A stretch of DNA of 64,000 nt from Rallus limicola. Its lineage: Eukaryota; Chordata; Aves; Gruiformes; Rallidae. Below the pieces are notes generated by a model. That model did no database searches. It was given only the letters and a program-made list of their open reading frames with translations, and was not told the origin of the DNA. Of this stretch, positions 48,889 to 61,700 are shown in pieces. Positions within the stretch are counted from its first letter, which is position 1. Each line of letters opens with the position of its first letter. The position numbers were made by a program, and so were the translations under genes. The DNA lies in assembly GCA_022605955.1 (NCBI GenBank), contig JAKCOZ010000002.1:69420783-69484782 (forward strand). Reading direction: 5' to 3'.

Positions 48889-51800
48889 CTATTTAAACAT
48901 AGACAGGATTTGTTCACATTCATGACATCACCATAAGACCTTCTACATGAGTGTATAAATATCAAGTGGCTTGTGAATTGCTGCAGTTTAAACATAAACA
49001 TACCGTTTATACTTATTCTGGCAAGATACAAAGGAACTTGAGTAGCATAATGTGCTTTTAGAGTAGATGAGATGGAGCACTGTGATTTTAACTTTACTAA
49101 TGCTGATGTCGAAATAAAACTTATACTTCTTTAAAATTGGATTTTCTTAAAGTATGTACTACATTTAAATGCAGAGTCTGACTTTTCAAAAATATTTTTG
49201 ACATAAAACTCTAGTATAATGTGTGTGAGGACAAAAAATTGAAAAACAAATGGTAGATATTACCATACAGCTAATGTAGACAGAAGTAAGGAAATACATA
49301 CTATAAGACACACAGAAAAAAAAAATCAAATAAATATATATAAAAAACCATAAAATATTATAATTTGTTATCCTACATCTTCCCCTCACCGTTAGAAAGT
49401 TTCCCACTTATTTATCCTTGAAATGAATTCTGATATGTTTTCTATTTTAAGTATCACATTTATTTATGGTTATATAGTAGCACCAGATGAAATGCTAAGA
49501 CCAAATGAAAGAAGTACAGGAGAAACTTCAAACTGCCTGTGTTAATTACATGCCATAAAAGTTCTAGCTTTCCAGGAAAAAACAATTTCCAACTTCCAAA
49601 ACCTTGCTATTATTTTCATAAAACAAAAATCTGAGGAAAATAAAATAAAGCCTCAAAGTTTCAGTGTACTGCTTTTGAATAATATTATCCACAATTATAA
49701 GACAGACAGTCCATTAAATAGAAAAAAGATTTGTTTTACATAAAGCAAGAGAGTACAAAAGCACAGCTTTTGTCATTTGGTAATATTGCAGTTTTACAAA
49801 CATATTGCATAGTATGTGTAAGAAAATAGTTCCCATCTTTTTATATATTTATATACACAAGAAAAATCATTACCATGAAGGTTACAAAACAAAAACAGTT
49901 AGCATATCTTTACTAAGTACTTATTGAAACAATATGACACGCAAACTTTGATCCAAGTTACATATGCACTACAGTGAATCAGCTGATAACAATTCCATAG
50001 TCTAAGGATTGGGGATTTTATTTTGTTTATTTAAAAAATGGTTTAGAATTTGGAAAAAAATCAAACCAAAACATAAAAAGCATACATGGTGTTGTCAATT
50101 TAATCTCTTAGACATCCTTCATTAAATCCTTCTAGACATTTATGGCTGTATCATCAACCCAGATTTAACAGCCCTCTGCATCCAAAATGGTTTACAGTGA
50201 ATTCTGCTACCCAGTCAAGCCACTGTTTTGATCACAAAACAGTATAACTTCAGTTGAAACAAGCAACGTCTTGGCATGTTTTGGAATACATAGTCTCTTG
50301 TTTTCTTAGGAACTCCAAAAGATCATCATACGCATGAACAGTAATGCAATTGTACCACACTAACAAAAATTTTAAACCCTGGAAAAAAGTGAACAATCTA
50401 CAGCTCAAAATGCTGCACAAATCTAAACTATGTTACAGTTTCATGTTGTAATTACAACTTGTCATCTCTTCATTCCAACAGAATTAGTAGAAGCAGCAGT
50501 GTCATAGTGTTAGATATAATAGAAGTGTCAGTCTTTGGTCTTATCACTTAACCAATGAATGAACTGCAATACAAAACCATACAGCTAACAGCGCTCAGAG
50601 AAGTTGGCTGATGCTTTTATTTTTTTTTTTAAACAAGAAAGAGACAGTATCCTGTAATACCATGACACAGATATTTTTACAGAAGATAAATCTATTGTAT
50701 ATATTAAATACATGTAGCTAATAAGGTCTTTTCATGTATTTCGTTGTTCTCATCGGGATAGCCCTGAAGAAGTCAAACAGCTGCAATGCCATCTTAGTGG
50801 TTCCCAAACAAACATTCTGGTACAAAAAGAAGCTTTATTTGATACATGTATTCATATACTATAAAAAAACTTGGAGGACTATTTTAGCAACTTTTTTTTT
50901 TAAATTGCACTAATATTAATACTTTAAAATATCCTAAGGTCTTCAACCCTTTCCTACAATTGTCATAACAGAATAGGCTGTTAGTGGGGAACTTTTGCCT
51001 CAATCACAGTAAGAAGTGACATCTCTTTTCTAAAATACACGATCCAAATATTCAGTCAGATAAGCACTCTACCTAGAGAAACATTGGCCTTATCATAACT
51101 TGAATGTTAGATATTATAAATGGCCAACAGAGACTGGAAGTAACTTGGAGACAGGGCCAGGAATCTATGAGGAGGGCAACAAAAAGAATCTGAACATTTC
51201 CTATGGCTTCGCACACAATGACCTCAGCAATATAAAGCCAACACTGAAATAGCACAGATGTGGCTCCATGTTTTAATATGATATTTGCACTGAGATTTTC
51301 TAGTTTTCTTCGATCTGAAAAGACGTTGTGGGATCATGCCATTTTTCATGAGATTTTTGGGGGTGCACTATAAGTGGATGAGTTCTGCTATTGATATTTC
51401 AACTATTGCTAGCTCCAAGCATTCAAACACAGTGGACCTATTTCTCCTTCCACTCAGGAATGATGAAGCTGTTTACAGATTATCGGTGTTTTAATTTTTT
51501 AGTTGTACAAATGTATCAAAATCACTTTTCCAATACTCTCTGAAATCATGTGGGCTAAAATATTCTTTTTTAAATAAAAATTGGGATTTTCTCCTTCATA
51601 CAGGTTTCAATGGATTTAAAGTAGAACATCAGTATTATGAAACTCACCAGAACATGAAGGTAATATGACAACTCATTATGCTATCTGATGGGTTGCTGAA
51701 ACTCTCAAATACTTTTGGCTTCAGACTAAAGGGACTACAAGCAAGAAAATTCTGACAGTGCAGAGCTACATGGACTTACTGGCTGGGCTTTCTTGAGTTC

Positions 51801-52138
51801 AACATGCCACTCACAACTCTGCGCTAAGCTTTCTTCACACAAAGTGGTAAATTATTCCAGCCATACTATTAGAATGAATTTTGTAACAAATTATTTTCTT
51901 TTTGCTTTCTGCTCATTCCCACTCAAGTTTGCGTAAATTTTATAAAGGTTGGGTCTTTCCATCCAATGGGCAGAAAACTTTTTTGTATGTATGACAGGTA
52001 AATAATCTTATAAGGCAAAGAGCAAACCAATAAGCAATTATTAATGAATTCATGACAAAGAATCTGTAAGACATCCTGTGGGCTTATTAAAAATAAATAA
52101 ACTTAATCTACTTGTGTGCAATTTGTAAGAAGCCACAA

Positions 52139-52222
52139 TTTAATTCACCAAAATGATTAGTCCCTGTGTTCACTAAAACATTTTGGTGTTTTAATTCACC
52201 AATATGATTAGTCATGTGTTCA
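52139..52222. repeat. Imperfect 33-bp direct repeat enclosing an inverted repeat
   Basis: 'taattcaccaaaatgattag' ... 'gtgttca' recurs about 50 bases on as 'taattcaccaatatgattag' ... 'gtgttca'. Between them, cattttggtg (52179-52188) is the exact reverse complement of caccaaaatg (52146-52155). Confidence 0.85.
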
Positions 52223-52810
52223 TCTTTTAAGCAACCAGTGTATGCATGTGTTCACACATACATATAGATGTCTCCTCATACAGATCTGTATGCTTTTCCT
52301 CCTGAAATAACATTTATTCACATCATTTTCACAGTACCATTCTACTATTTGTGTGCATACAAGAGAGACAACTATTTCCCTCAGATTTAAAAGTACATTG
52401 TATGGCTACAGTTTCTAATGTTTTATTATCACTTTCTCTGTCATTTGTGTCTCTTTCTATCCCTCTTACTAAAAAATCCTCAGGCTTCTCATATATTTTC
52501 TTGCAATGTTTTCTTTTTTTTTTTTCCAAGTGGAAATAATAAATCAGCTGCTAACCGCCTTCTTTTAAAGAGATAAAATAACCAATTCAAAATCTTCATT
52601 TAAGTGGTGGAAACAGCAAAATAGAATTCTTGCTAAGGGGTGAAATTCACCCCTCTGGAGAGAGCTATTAGAAAGGGAAGCACCAGTCAAGCCGTGGGCA
52701 CGTCTTGTGCTGGTCTTCTGCACAGGAGTGAATTTCACCTGAAGTGAAAACATAATCAGCTGTATTAGGTGCTAATAAAATACAAAGGTAATCAAAGTAT
52801 TAGTTTGCTC

Positions 52811-52836
52811 TTTTTTTTTTTTTTTTTTTTTTTTTT
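52811..52836. repeat. Poly-T tract of 26 T
   Basis: An uninterrupted run of 26 T. No retroposon body in minus orientation was recognised next to it. Confidence 0.9.
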
Positions 52837-53005
52837 CTCCAAGAAATAAATAATTGTGTAGGAATACCCACCTCGCACTGTCTGCCCTGACCTTAGTGTT
52901 ACTTTGCAAAAGCCATCCTTGTATTGGTGATCATACATTCAGAAGCCTCTACTGCTACATGCTAGGTGATGTAATTTCAAGGATAGAATTAAAAAGGACA
53001 CTTAC

Positions 53006-53069
53006 CTCATGTAATCAAGCCATCTTCCACAATAGGAAACATTTTTATACTGTTTTACATTCCTGGATT
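53006..53069 (-). CDS. Candidate coding exon
   Basis: A consensus donor (TGAG|GTAAGTG) and an acceptor ending gaaacttgcag. A single open frame of 20 codons: SRNVKQYKNVSYCGRWLDYM. The join upstream makes a Lys codon and downstream an Arg codon, both open. Confidence 0.55.
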
Positions 53070-54159
53070 CTGCAAGTTTCAAGATACTCTTGTTAATCAG
53101 TGTTGATAAATTTACCAAAGCATTTTTTATAAGATTTGAATTACCAACCAAGCCAAAAAAGTATGAACATTGATACAACAAAGAAATCCCATGTCAAACT
53201 TGTCAGAAAAGGGAGTCAGTAGCGAGATCTGAGTGCGAATGGGGCTGCATAATTTAAGCACAGACCTGATAAAGTCAATGTAATAGCAATGTACTTTTTA
53301 ATATTGAATGACATTTAAAATGTGGGGGGTTTATATATTTCTATTGCTTTGAAAACCTTAGAAGAAGATGTTAAACAAAAGAGAATAATAAATGTGAATG
53401 TCATACCAGCTTTTAGTGCATTGCTGCTCAGCTTTACACGTTACATTAGTACTAACGTTTGTACTGTGTTCAAATGGCAGCAGCTAGATATAGCCAGAAA
53501 ATGGACAAGATGCACCTTTAAACATTTTTTCTTGGTTTTGCATTTGCCAATTATAAACACAATGTGAAGAGCAATACACTGATCATCTAACATGTCACCA
53601 GTATTTCCTCCTTTATCTCACTTGTCTATTCAGAAAACTGTACGTTCTACTTAAAGCAATCGCTTCGCATGCAGTAGCCATGAAAATAATATATAAGGCC
53701 ATTCAGATCTGACAAACAAGAGCAGATGTCTTATTAACCTTGTAAGGTAATATTGCTGAGTGCTTCCAAAATTTACCTAGTATACAAAACCCAACCCTAG
53801 ACTTAGTAGACAAAGAGTAACAATACACTTTTAAAGAAACCAAACTCAAGGAGGGATTCTGTCTCTTCGTGTTAAAAACCATTTACGGAATTTAATTGTT
53901 TAGTAAAGCAAGCATCACATAATGCTTCAAAATTTTAAAATTCAGGGATAAAAGTTTACATCCAAAAAGATGAATGGAAAATTGTGCTTTCAGACAGTAA
54001 AGTTATTTATCATACAGGGGGAACCAATTCATCTCACCATAAGATTCTGGGCAAATTTGTTTATGTACTTTATATATAGATGTGCAGTTCATATCCAGGT
54101 CCTGCAAAAATCTAAAACTATGTGCTTCACTTGATGTAGCAAAGGCACCTGTGTTATTC

Positions 54160-54604
54160 TCCCTTTTGGACAAAAGGTGATATTATGTTCCAGGTTTCCT
54201 GATGAAGAATACTTTGATTTCTGAATATCTCACTCCCATCTCTACGTTGAGTGGCAAGACAAACCACGAGAGAAGGCAGCGCTGTATTCCTGCTTACACT
54301 GGAAGAAGTTGCTCTGCAGGCCGTTTGAAGCGTCGAACTTGTCACAAGGGAAACCGAGCAGAACTGTGAAGCAGAGGGATAGTAACAAAAGGCTATTCTG
54401 GTGTGAGGATAAATTGGAGTCATTCTAGCTCCATAAGCAGATGTTGCTACTGGATTGACATGTGGAGCTTGCTCCTGCTGGGGACAGGTAAAGTTTACCA
54501 TTGGGACAGACGCAGAGCTCATAGATAGTCTGCCGAGGAGCTGAAGAGCTGGGTGAGGAGGAGGAGGAGGAGGAAGAGGAGGAAGAGGAGGAAAAAGAAC
54601 CCAC
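54160..54604. other. CpG- and GC-richer block with poly-Ser / poly-Glu repeat
   Basis: This interval has several CpG sites, unlike its flanks. It contains a (GGA)n-type tract at about 54555-54596 that would read as poly-Ser on the minus strand and poly-Glu on the plus strand. The minus strand has a 122-codon frame (beginning [18 protein letters not shown]). The plus strand has an ATG at 54461 reading MWSLLLLGT then a donor-like GTAAAG at 54487, as a short signal-peptide exon would. Neither is proven. It may be an old promoter or untranslated exon. Confidence 0.35.
54551..54596. repeat. (GGA)n trinucleotide repeat
   Basis: About twelve GAG/GAA triplets in the plus strand. Expected to vary in length. 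Confidence 0.92.
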
Positions 54605-54646
54605 TGGTAGATTTCCCAGGCGGATTGTATCTGCGTTTAAAAATAT
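54605..54646 (-). CDS. Candidate coding exon, 42 bases
   Basis: An excellent acceptor (ctccttttttttttcctcc then cctcttatag). With donor ACCA|GTGGGT it reads [13 protein letters not shown] in the phase of both neighbours. In another frame ([14 protein letters not shown]) the reading runs on through a poly-Ser tract and a Cys-rich segment ([13 protein letters not shown]) to a stop at 54425-54427, so it could instead be a last exon of a different transcript. Confidence 0.45.
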
Positions 54647-55632
54647 CTATAAGAGGGGAGGAAAAAAAAAGGAGTAAGTCAGTTTCTTTCAGCATTGTGA
54701 CATACTTTAAAGTGTTTTGAAGCAGCCATGAAATTATAGAAGTATTGAAAAAAAAATTTGTTAGAATGATATGAAAGATTATTAGAACTACAAATTAGAA
54801 ATACGTATTTTTATAAATAAAATACCTGTCAACATTTCTTGGTTTTCAACTCTGTGTCGTTATGAATACACATGCATACACATTACTACACTATATGCAA
54901 ATACTTCACCCAACATGTTTGCTTAGATAGAAGCAGTGTCATACAAAAACATTTTGACAATATTCTTGAATAGACTGAATTTCCATTGTACATTTTCTGA
55001 TTAAAATTTATTCATTCATAGCAGTAGCACATACTTGCTCTGGAAGAATTTATATTTTAATAAGTGTGAAGTGATATTAAAATACATTCCCCAGTGTATT
55101 CCTGTAAGCAGCTGGAAATATGTGCTGAACTGTGCTAAACAGTAGGGGCTTAACAATAGCTACATCCACAGAATAATTAAGTAAAGGCACATAGTTGTAT
55201 GCACAAAATAAAGAGCTTATTTGACCTAAATTAAAAGGAGAAAATATTTCAGGTTAAGGTCTTATTAAGAAGGCAATCAGGCTATTCCCATTTGTTTCTG
55301 AACATTGAATATGATTTAAAAAATACAGTGGTTTTGTTTGGTTGGGTTTTTTTAAATCTCCTTACATTGTAAATAACAGGACAGTTATTTCTAACTGTGA
55401 GTCAGGACAACACTATAGATATGGGTAATGTTCATGAATCTGTATTGAGTTCTGCAATACTTACACTTATATCCCATTTTCAGGGTGTTGAATAAACAAT
55501 GTAATGAAATTAGATAACTAGAGGAGGAAAAAAATATGTCTTCCACTGGCACAGACAAGTTTCCAGCTGGTCAGAATTTGTTCTTTATTTATAGAAGGAA
55601 TAAATGGGAGCCAAAGTGAGGTCAGTCGTTAC

Positions 55633-55654
55633 CTCGGATGCAGACTAGGAACTT
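55633..55654 (-). CDS. Possible 22-base exon
   Basis: The acceptor (gatttgttacctgtcttcta then g) is very good and the donor is CGAG|GTAACG. In phase 0 it reads KFLVCIR and leaves one base, joining the exon at 54605-54646 through an Asp codon. Small size keeps confidence low. Confidence 0.33.
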
Positions 55655-55811
55655 CTAGAAGACAGGTAACAAATCAAAATGGCTGTAAGCCCTGCAGATA
55701 AAGTTATAAAGCTTGCTAAAAGGCGAGTTTCTTAAATAGCTGCTAGTGTCTTTTATAAGGTATTGAAAATCAACAGAGCCAACTTGACGCTGTTATATCA
55801 CGATATTGGTA

Positions 55812-56394
55812 TGTCGTGGTTTCACCCCGGCTGTGGGCCGAGATCCACGCAGCTGCCTGCTCCTTAAAGTAAAAGAGCAGGAGAAAAGGGAAAGGGGGGG
55901 AAACAAGGGAAGGGAAAAGGAAGGGGCAAATAACTCCAAAACCAAGAAACTAAGAGGCCCATGGGTTGGGATAAGGATAGTTTACTAAGATAACAGGAAA
56001 ATAAAATATAACAATGCTAACAGGACTATAGAGCAAAAGAATATGAAACTATTGATACACAATGCAGTTTCTCACCTAATCACACAACTCAGGCTGCACC
56101 ACCCAGAGCCGTTCCGGAACCCGCCCGTCCCCCAAGACCCTCGCGTCCCGGCCGCTCGCGTCCCAGAACTGCCCCCCTTCTTCCTCCCATCAGCCCCCCT
56201 TTATCTGGGCAGGACGTAATTGGCATGGAATACTCTCTTTGGCCCATCTGGGTCACCTGTCCTGGCTTTGACTGTCTGACTGCAACTAGAAACATCAGGG
56301 TGTTATCAGCACTGCTTTCATTTTAACTCCCAAACACAGCATTCCATCCGCTGCTACAAATGAAATTAACTATATCCTGACTGAAACCAGGACA
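55812..56394 (-). mobile_element. Solo LTR 2, same avian ERV family as 23776-24365
   Basis: A 583-base element, TGTC...GACA ends, flanked by a perfect 5-bp duplication tggta (55807-55811 and 56395-56399). It has a TATA-like box (cagataaagg, minus strand, near 56200). It keeps more CpG sites than copy 1, especially at 56100-56165, suggesting a younger or less decayed insertion. No internal region remains. The short minus-strand frame inside it is repeat-derived. Confidence 0.93.
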
Positions 56395-57927
56395 TGGTAG
56401 TACATGTAAAGAACCTGGGGATATATGGCACGCACTGCTTTTTTCTACAGGAGACAAATCAAGTATTATTTTATGATAAAATCAGCTACATATGCCAGAA
56501 AGTCAGCACAGAACACTACTACACTGCTGCCTGAGTGGTGGAGAGCAGGCTGGGAAAAAAAATTAAGGCAGGTAGATAAAATCTCATAGTCCACAGTCAT
56601 GTTACCATTCACAGCTGAACCATTATAAATGACTGAGATCATCGAAGGAAATACAATACAGTACAATACAACTCCCCCATCTCTGTGAGTTCTCTGGTTC
56701 CCAGAGTAAGACAGTGTCATCACTGGGAATATACACTGCAAGGAACAAAAAGGAGAATCTCAGAGTCACAGGTAACAACTACATGCCACAATACCTGTTT
56801 TAATTCACATCCTGACTGACTGAGGAATTGATTACAAAATTCAAATGCAGCAAATTACTATCTTTTTTCTGTAATTTATATGACAAAGGAATGATGTATT
56901 TAGACACACATACACGCATTGCTACTTTAAAAGTCCAGTATCACAGACCTGAAATAGTTAGGACTCAAAACATCTGCAGAAGTAATTTAGATGGAAGAAC
57001 TGTGGATGGTGGTTGGAACAATTTTTAAAAGTTCTTCTAGACTTATAACTGGAAAAAAAGTTAACACATGTAAAAAAATTCATCTCAGCTAGGAGTAAAT
57101 GTGAAAGTAACTATAGCAAGCATAATAAGAAAATAAAATAACAATGGGGGAAAAAGCATTTGATACAAACTAAGAGCTAGGAATTGGTAAGATGTAGGAA
57201 GGAAACAAAGGACATAATCATCAATCAGTGGAGCGATGGGTAATAAAAAGCACTCTTTCACTTCTCATATCAAGAATAAAAGAAATGTTAATGATTAAAC
57301 TATTAATGTTGGAGTTATCAATAGTATTGCATAAAAATCCAGTAGCATTCAACAGTGAATGCTCTATGTGAGTAGAAGGGTATCTTTTATATTCAATAGT
57401 GCTCAGCATAGTTCTCTACTTGGAGAAAGATCAAGTATTGATGTCAGAACATGACTGTGATAAAATAGTTTCAATTTCAGAAGTAACTCAACAGGATATT
57501 AAACAGGAGCAAGTAATGTCATATACTTTTAATCAGCAGCTCTTGATAACTTAACAAATAGATCTGAAAAAATCTGAGTAGCCTTTTGGATTTTCAATAC
57601 TGACTTTCAGTAAGCCTTGACATATTGGGAATATCAAAGAAGAAAATTACTATTTCTATGCTTTTGTTTTAAAAAAATGGATAAGGAGATATTAGAATAT
57701 TACATATGTGAAAATAAAAGGCACTTCAGTGTAGAAGACATACATGTAAGAAAATCCAACAATAGAAGATGAGCTATTTGTACTTTTAACAGAGCATGTG
57801 ACTGGCCATTTTAAGAGTTTAGGTGCCGTGGCAATGGGGAAGCATCATGACAAATCTGTAAATCTGAATTAAATGGGTTGCAAAAGACATGTCTTGATCA
57901 AATAAGAATTAACTCGTAAAAAAATCA

Positions 57928-58740
57928 TGGAATCATAGAATGGTTTGTGTTGGAAAGGCCATTAAAGAACATCAATTTCCAACCTCCAGCAATGGGCAGG
58001 GACACCCCTCACAAGACCAGGTTGCTCAAAGCCCCATCCAACCTGGCTTTCTGGGGAAGGGGCAGCCACCATCTCCCTGGACAACCTGTTCCAGTGTCTC
58101 ACCACCCTCATAATGAAGAATTTCTTTCTAAAATCCAATCTAAATCTGCCCCCTTCCAATTTAAAACCATTCCCCCCTCATCAGATCACTACACGCCCTT
58201 TTAAAAAGTCCCTCCCCAGCTTCCTTGTAGGTACTGGAAGGTCTCCCCTGAGCCTTGTTCCAGGCTGAACAAACCCAAATCTCTCAGCCTGTCTTCATAG
58301 GAGAGGTGCCCTAGCCCTCTGATCCTCTTCATGGCCCTCCTCTGGACACATTTCAACATTTCCATGTGCATGGGGACTATGGAACTAGATGCAGTGCTCC
58401 AGATGGGGTCCTACAAGAGCAGAGCAGAAGGGCAGAATCACCTCTCTTGACCTGCTGGCCACGCTCCTTTTGATGCAGCCCAGGATATTATTTGCCTTCT
58501 GGGCTGCCAGAGCGCATTGTCGGCTCATGTCAAGTTTCTCATCCACTTAGCACCCCCAAGTCCTCTGTGGGACTGCTCTCTATCACTTCATCTCCCAGCC
58601 TGTATTGATGATGAGATCCAGGTGCAGGACCTTGCACTTCTCCTTGTTGAACCTCATGAGGTTCATATAGGCCCACTTCTCCAGCTTGTCCAGCACAGGA
58701 CAAGAGGGCGTATGTGTCAGAGATTGGGTTACGTTAAAAT
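57928..58740 (-). mobile_element. CR1 LINE, longest copy in the window
   Basis: About 810 bases, beginning 'atggaatcatagaatggttt' (reverse-complement 3' end) and continuing through 'ctcatcagatcactacacgc', 'ggccctcctctggacacatt' and 'cctcatgaggttcatatagg'. It reaches into the end of the reverse-transcriptase frame region in minus orientation. 5'-truncated. Open frames on both strands here are decayed repeat sequence. Confidence 0.92.
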
Positions 58741-61700
58741 CTCCTGAATTTTATTATCTTTATTTTTTTAAAGGAGTTCAATATTTTTATGTTTGTTTAC
58801 ACCAGGACATCTATACTTCTGCAACCCCTCATTGCAGATGCTCTGTAGTGAGGTGCTCTAAGACTGTAATGCAGTGGACCTTACCCCGGTGTGCCTTGCA
58901 ATACAGTGTAGCTTGGTTATTTTTTTCAAGAAGTTAAATGATCTTTTTAAGTATAGCTGTGCAGGCTTTCCCATGGGTGCTTACAATTTTCACACTGTGA
59001 TACAGATCAGCCCAGATTTTTCTGTATGGTGTCTGAGAAAAACAGAAGTGGCTTCTTGTGAGGTTGTATCTGCTGCAGTGAGTTTGAGAAGCTCTATGCT
59101 AAATTTACAGATGCAACATTGCTATCTATTATTTAGGTAGGGTTCCAAACATATTCTAATAGCCTAATACATGTGGAATTTTAGAGGAACACAGTCCATG
59201 TTTGAGGATCTATCACCTTCACCCATATCCCCTGCTAATAAGTGAAATTCATGGCCAAAATGTCCTCCAACATCAGTAAAATTTAAACTTCTTTCCATTT
59301 CATGCCTGCTGTTATGAGGTGTTTAAAGAGAAGGGAAGAAGTAGCAGGACAAAAACATGAAGACCACTATGTTCCTAGGGAACACTCTTGCTAGATGACA
59401 GTAGCTGATGGAAGTGCCTGCATGCAGAGCCTTTCTCAAATCCTTTGTGCTGTGAAAAATACAAGATAAACCATTTAATACTTCATATGCATCAAGGCCA
59501 GGCAAGCCATTCATGCTCTGAGAGACTCACACCTCAGCAGATAAATAGGCAAGGAAAAACACCAAAAATTTTACCCATTCTTGAAACATTCTAGGAGACT
59601 GAACTAGAGATGACAAAATGGAAAAGGCAGCTACTCAGAAAAATGCTGTTTCACATCGGAGAGCATAGTATTGAGCAGCATCATTCCCTCAAAAAGTTTA
59701 GAAATGTGAGATCAATGCTTTGTCTTTTAGTGCCCAGAGAAATATGCTAACCCTGCAATACTTAAAAATAGACCTGGTTCCTAACTAATTAAAATAGCAA
59801 ACTGTATCAGCCTGTAAAGTGTGTGATACAACTGGAAAAACTGTGCTCTCTTTATATATATATATATATTTCGCTAGTGGAGATCTGCAAGTCTTCTGCT
59901 TATCAGACAGATGTTCTTAATCTCTTAATGTGAACAGAGAGAGGGTAAAGGAGAGGAAGGCAAGACCAAAATTATAGATTATCCACAAACCAAAGCAATG
60001 AGCTGAAGGAGAGAACTTTGAGTGAGCAAGATATAGGCATAAGGTAAAAAACCTAAATATTCCTACATACCATTTCATACAGAGAGCTAAGCTTGCTGTA
60101 TAGAAAAGTGCTCACTGGGTCCTTGAATAAGTCCTCTCAAGAGAGGAGATAATAAACTAAATTGATAAAATCAAATGAAAAAGTTAAGATTTATAAATAT
60201 TGATGAATTTTCTATATTCACATATGGTTTGATTAGACAGGTAATTCTACAGATCTGTAAAAACATATTTCAGTGCTACTGTAAGAAATGGCAGAGAAGC
60301 AGAGGAAATGGGGAAGAAAAGAAGGAAAGCTGAAACTCCTTGACTAATATGAGAAGAGAGTGTAGTGACATCTCACTATACAAACCTTTCAGATTGCCCT
60401 AGGATCTTCAGAATTAATCTGAATTATAACAATGCAAGATTTTGTCTAGACTTTCTGCTATTCTGCATATGCTGTCAGAAGTATACATACAAATAGGATT
60501 ACATAGATTGGGTTACTAGACTCAACTATGTATTTTTAATGTGTTGGTGTGTTTCAATATTCAAGATTAAGATGAAGTACAGGATAAATTGTAGTACTTA
60601 GTTTATGTGGGCAATTTGTTCTAATACTTATCTGTGTTCACCTAGACTAACTTTCATTATGTCTGAAAGATAGTTCTGAGAAAAAGGAAAAAAAAATCAG
60701 AATGAAAAATTAAAATATTAACTTGACAACATATATACTATAAAATCTAAACATGCTAGTACAATATCTGGAACTATATCTGAATTACTGACAACTGAAA
60801 GTGATTTTAGAAAGAACATAGATATATATATATTTGTTGCATATAACATTGTACATCAGTGCATTGTACAATTCCTGTTTGAATAGAAGAATTTACATTT
60901 TGAGTCTTCAGTGCTGAAGTGGTGTTTATGAGAGTCATGCTTCATTTTAAGTACACAGACTTGTAAATTCATATTAAATAAGCACAAGCATACATTATAA
61001 CTTCTGAGTTATAACCCAAGTGCAATATATATGGGTGGCTACTGAAGCAAAAACTTTCTGGTGTAGTTATTCTTTCTATTCAGAAAATCATTTTCAGGGA
61101 TGATCAAATGGGGTTGCTGTGAATGTTGACAAGGAGAAGTTGTACAAGTTCCAGGCCAATGGTAGTCTCGCACGCAAGAATTCCCAGAATCAAATTCTAC
61201 ATGATATTAGAAGTCTTTGCAAATTCATTCAATCAGGGGACAGAAGTGACTTCTTTGAGATTTATGTACCCAACCCAGAAAGGGAAATGTACTTGGAATG
61301 TTTGTGCTTAGTCTACTGAGTACAAAAATTAATTAATTGCCATTCAAAACAAGACTAGATTAAAATGTGATATTAATGGAAAAATGTTTTATTTATGTAA
61401 TAAATTATTCATTGCCACTTCTTTCTAATAAAATGGTTTCTGGTGTTAGTCTTCAAAATTTGCTCATGAACACACAGTTGAAATATGGGTGATGTCAGAA
61501 CATTTTGCCTTTGTATTTTGGGGACACTATATTTTGGTTATAGACTTCTACATAAAAGTGGGTTTTTTAACTGGAAATTAACTTACACATTAAAAATTGT
61601 TTTAAGTTGAAAATTAAATGTTACTTTTTTTTAAAATGGCATTTTAATAAATTTAAATACCTCTTAAAACTTTGCAATGGAATTCTTGAAAGCAATAATT

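Larger units (their letters stand above)
49035..53005. other. No gene recognised
   Basis: AT-rich intron-like sequence with a poly-T run at 52811-52836 and a direct/inverted repeat cluster at 52139-52222. A splice-like unit near 51.65-51.70 kb (minus) has a weak acceptor and was not called. Confidence 0.5.

Noticed and set aside
61119..61319. Two overlapping plus-strand frames (66 and 62 codons)
   Set aside because: Protein-like composition but no homology recognised, no splice sites and no upstream promoter context.
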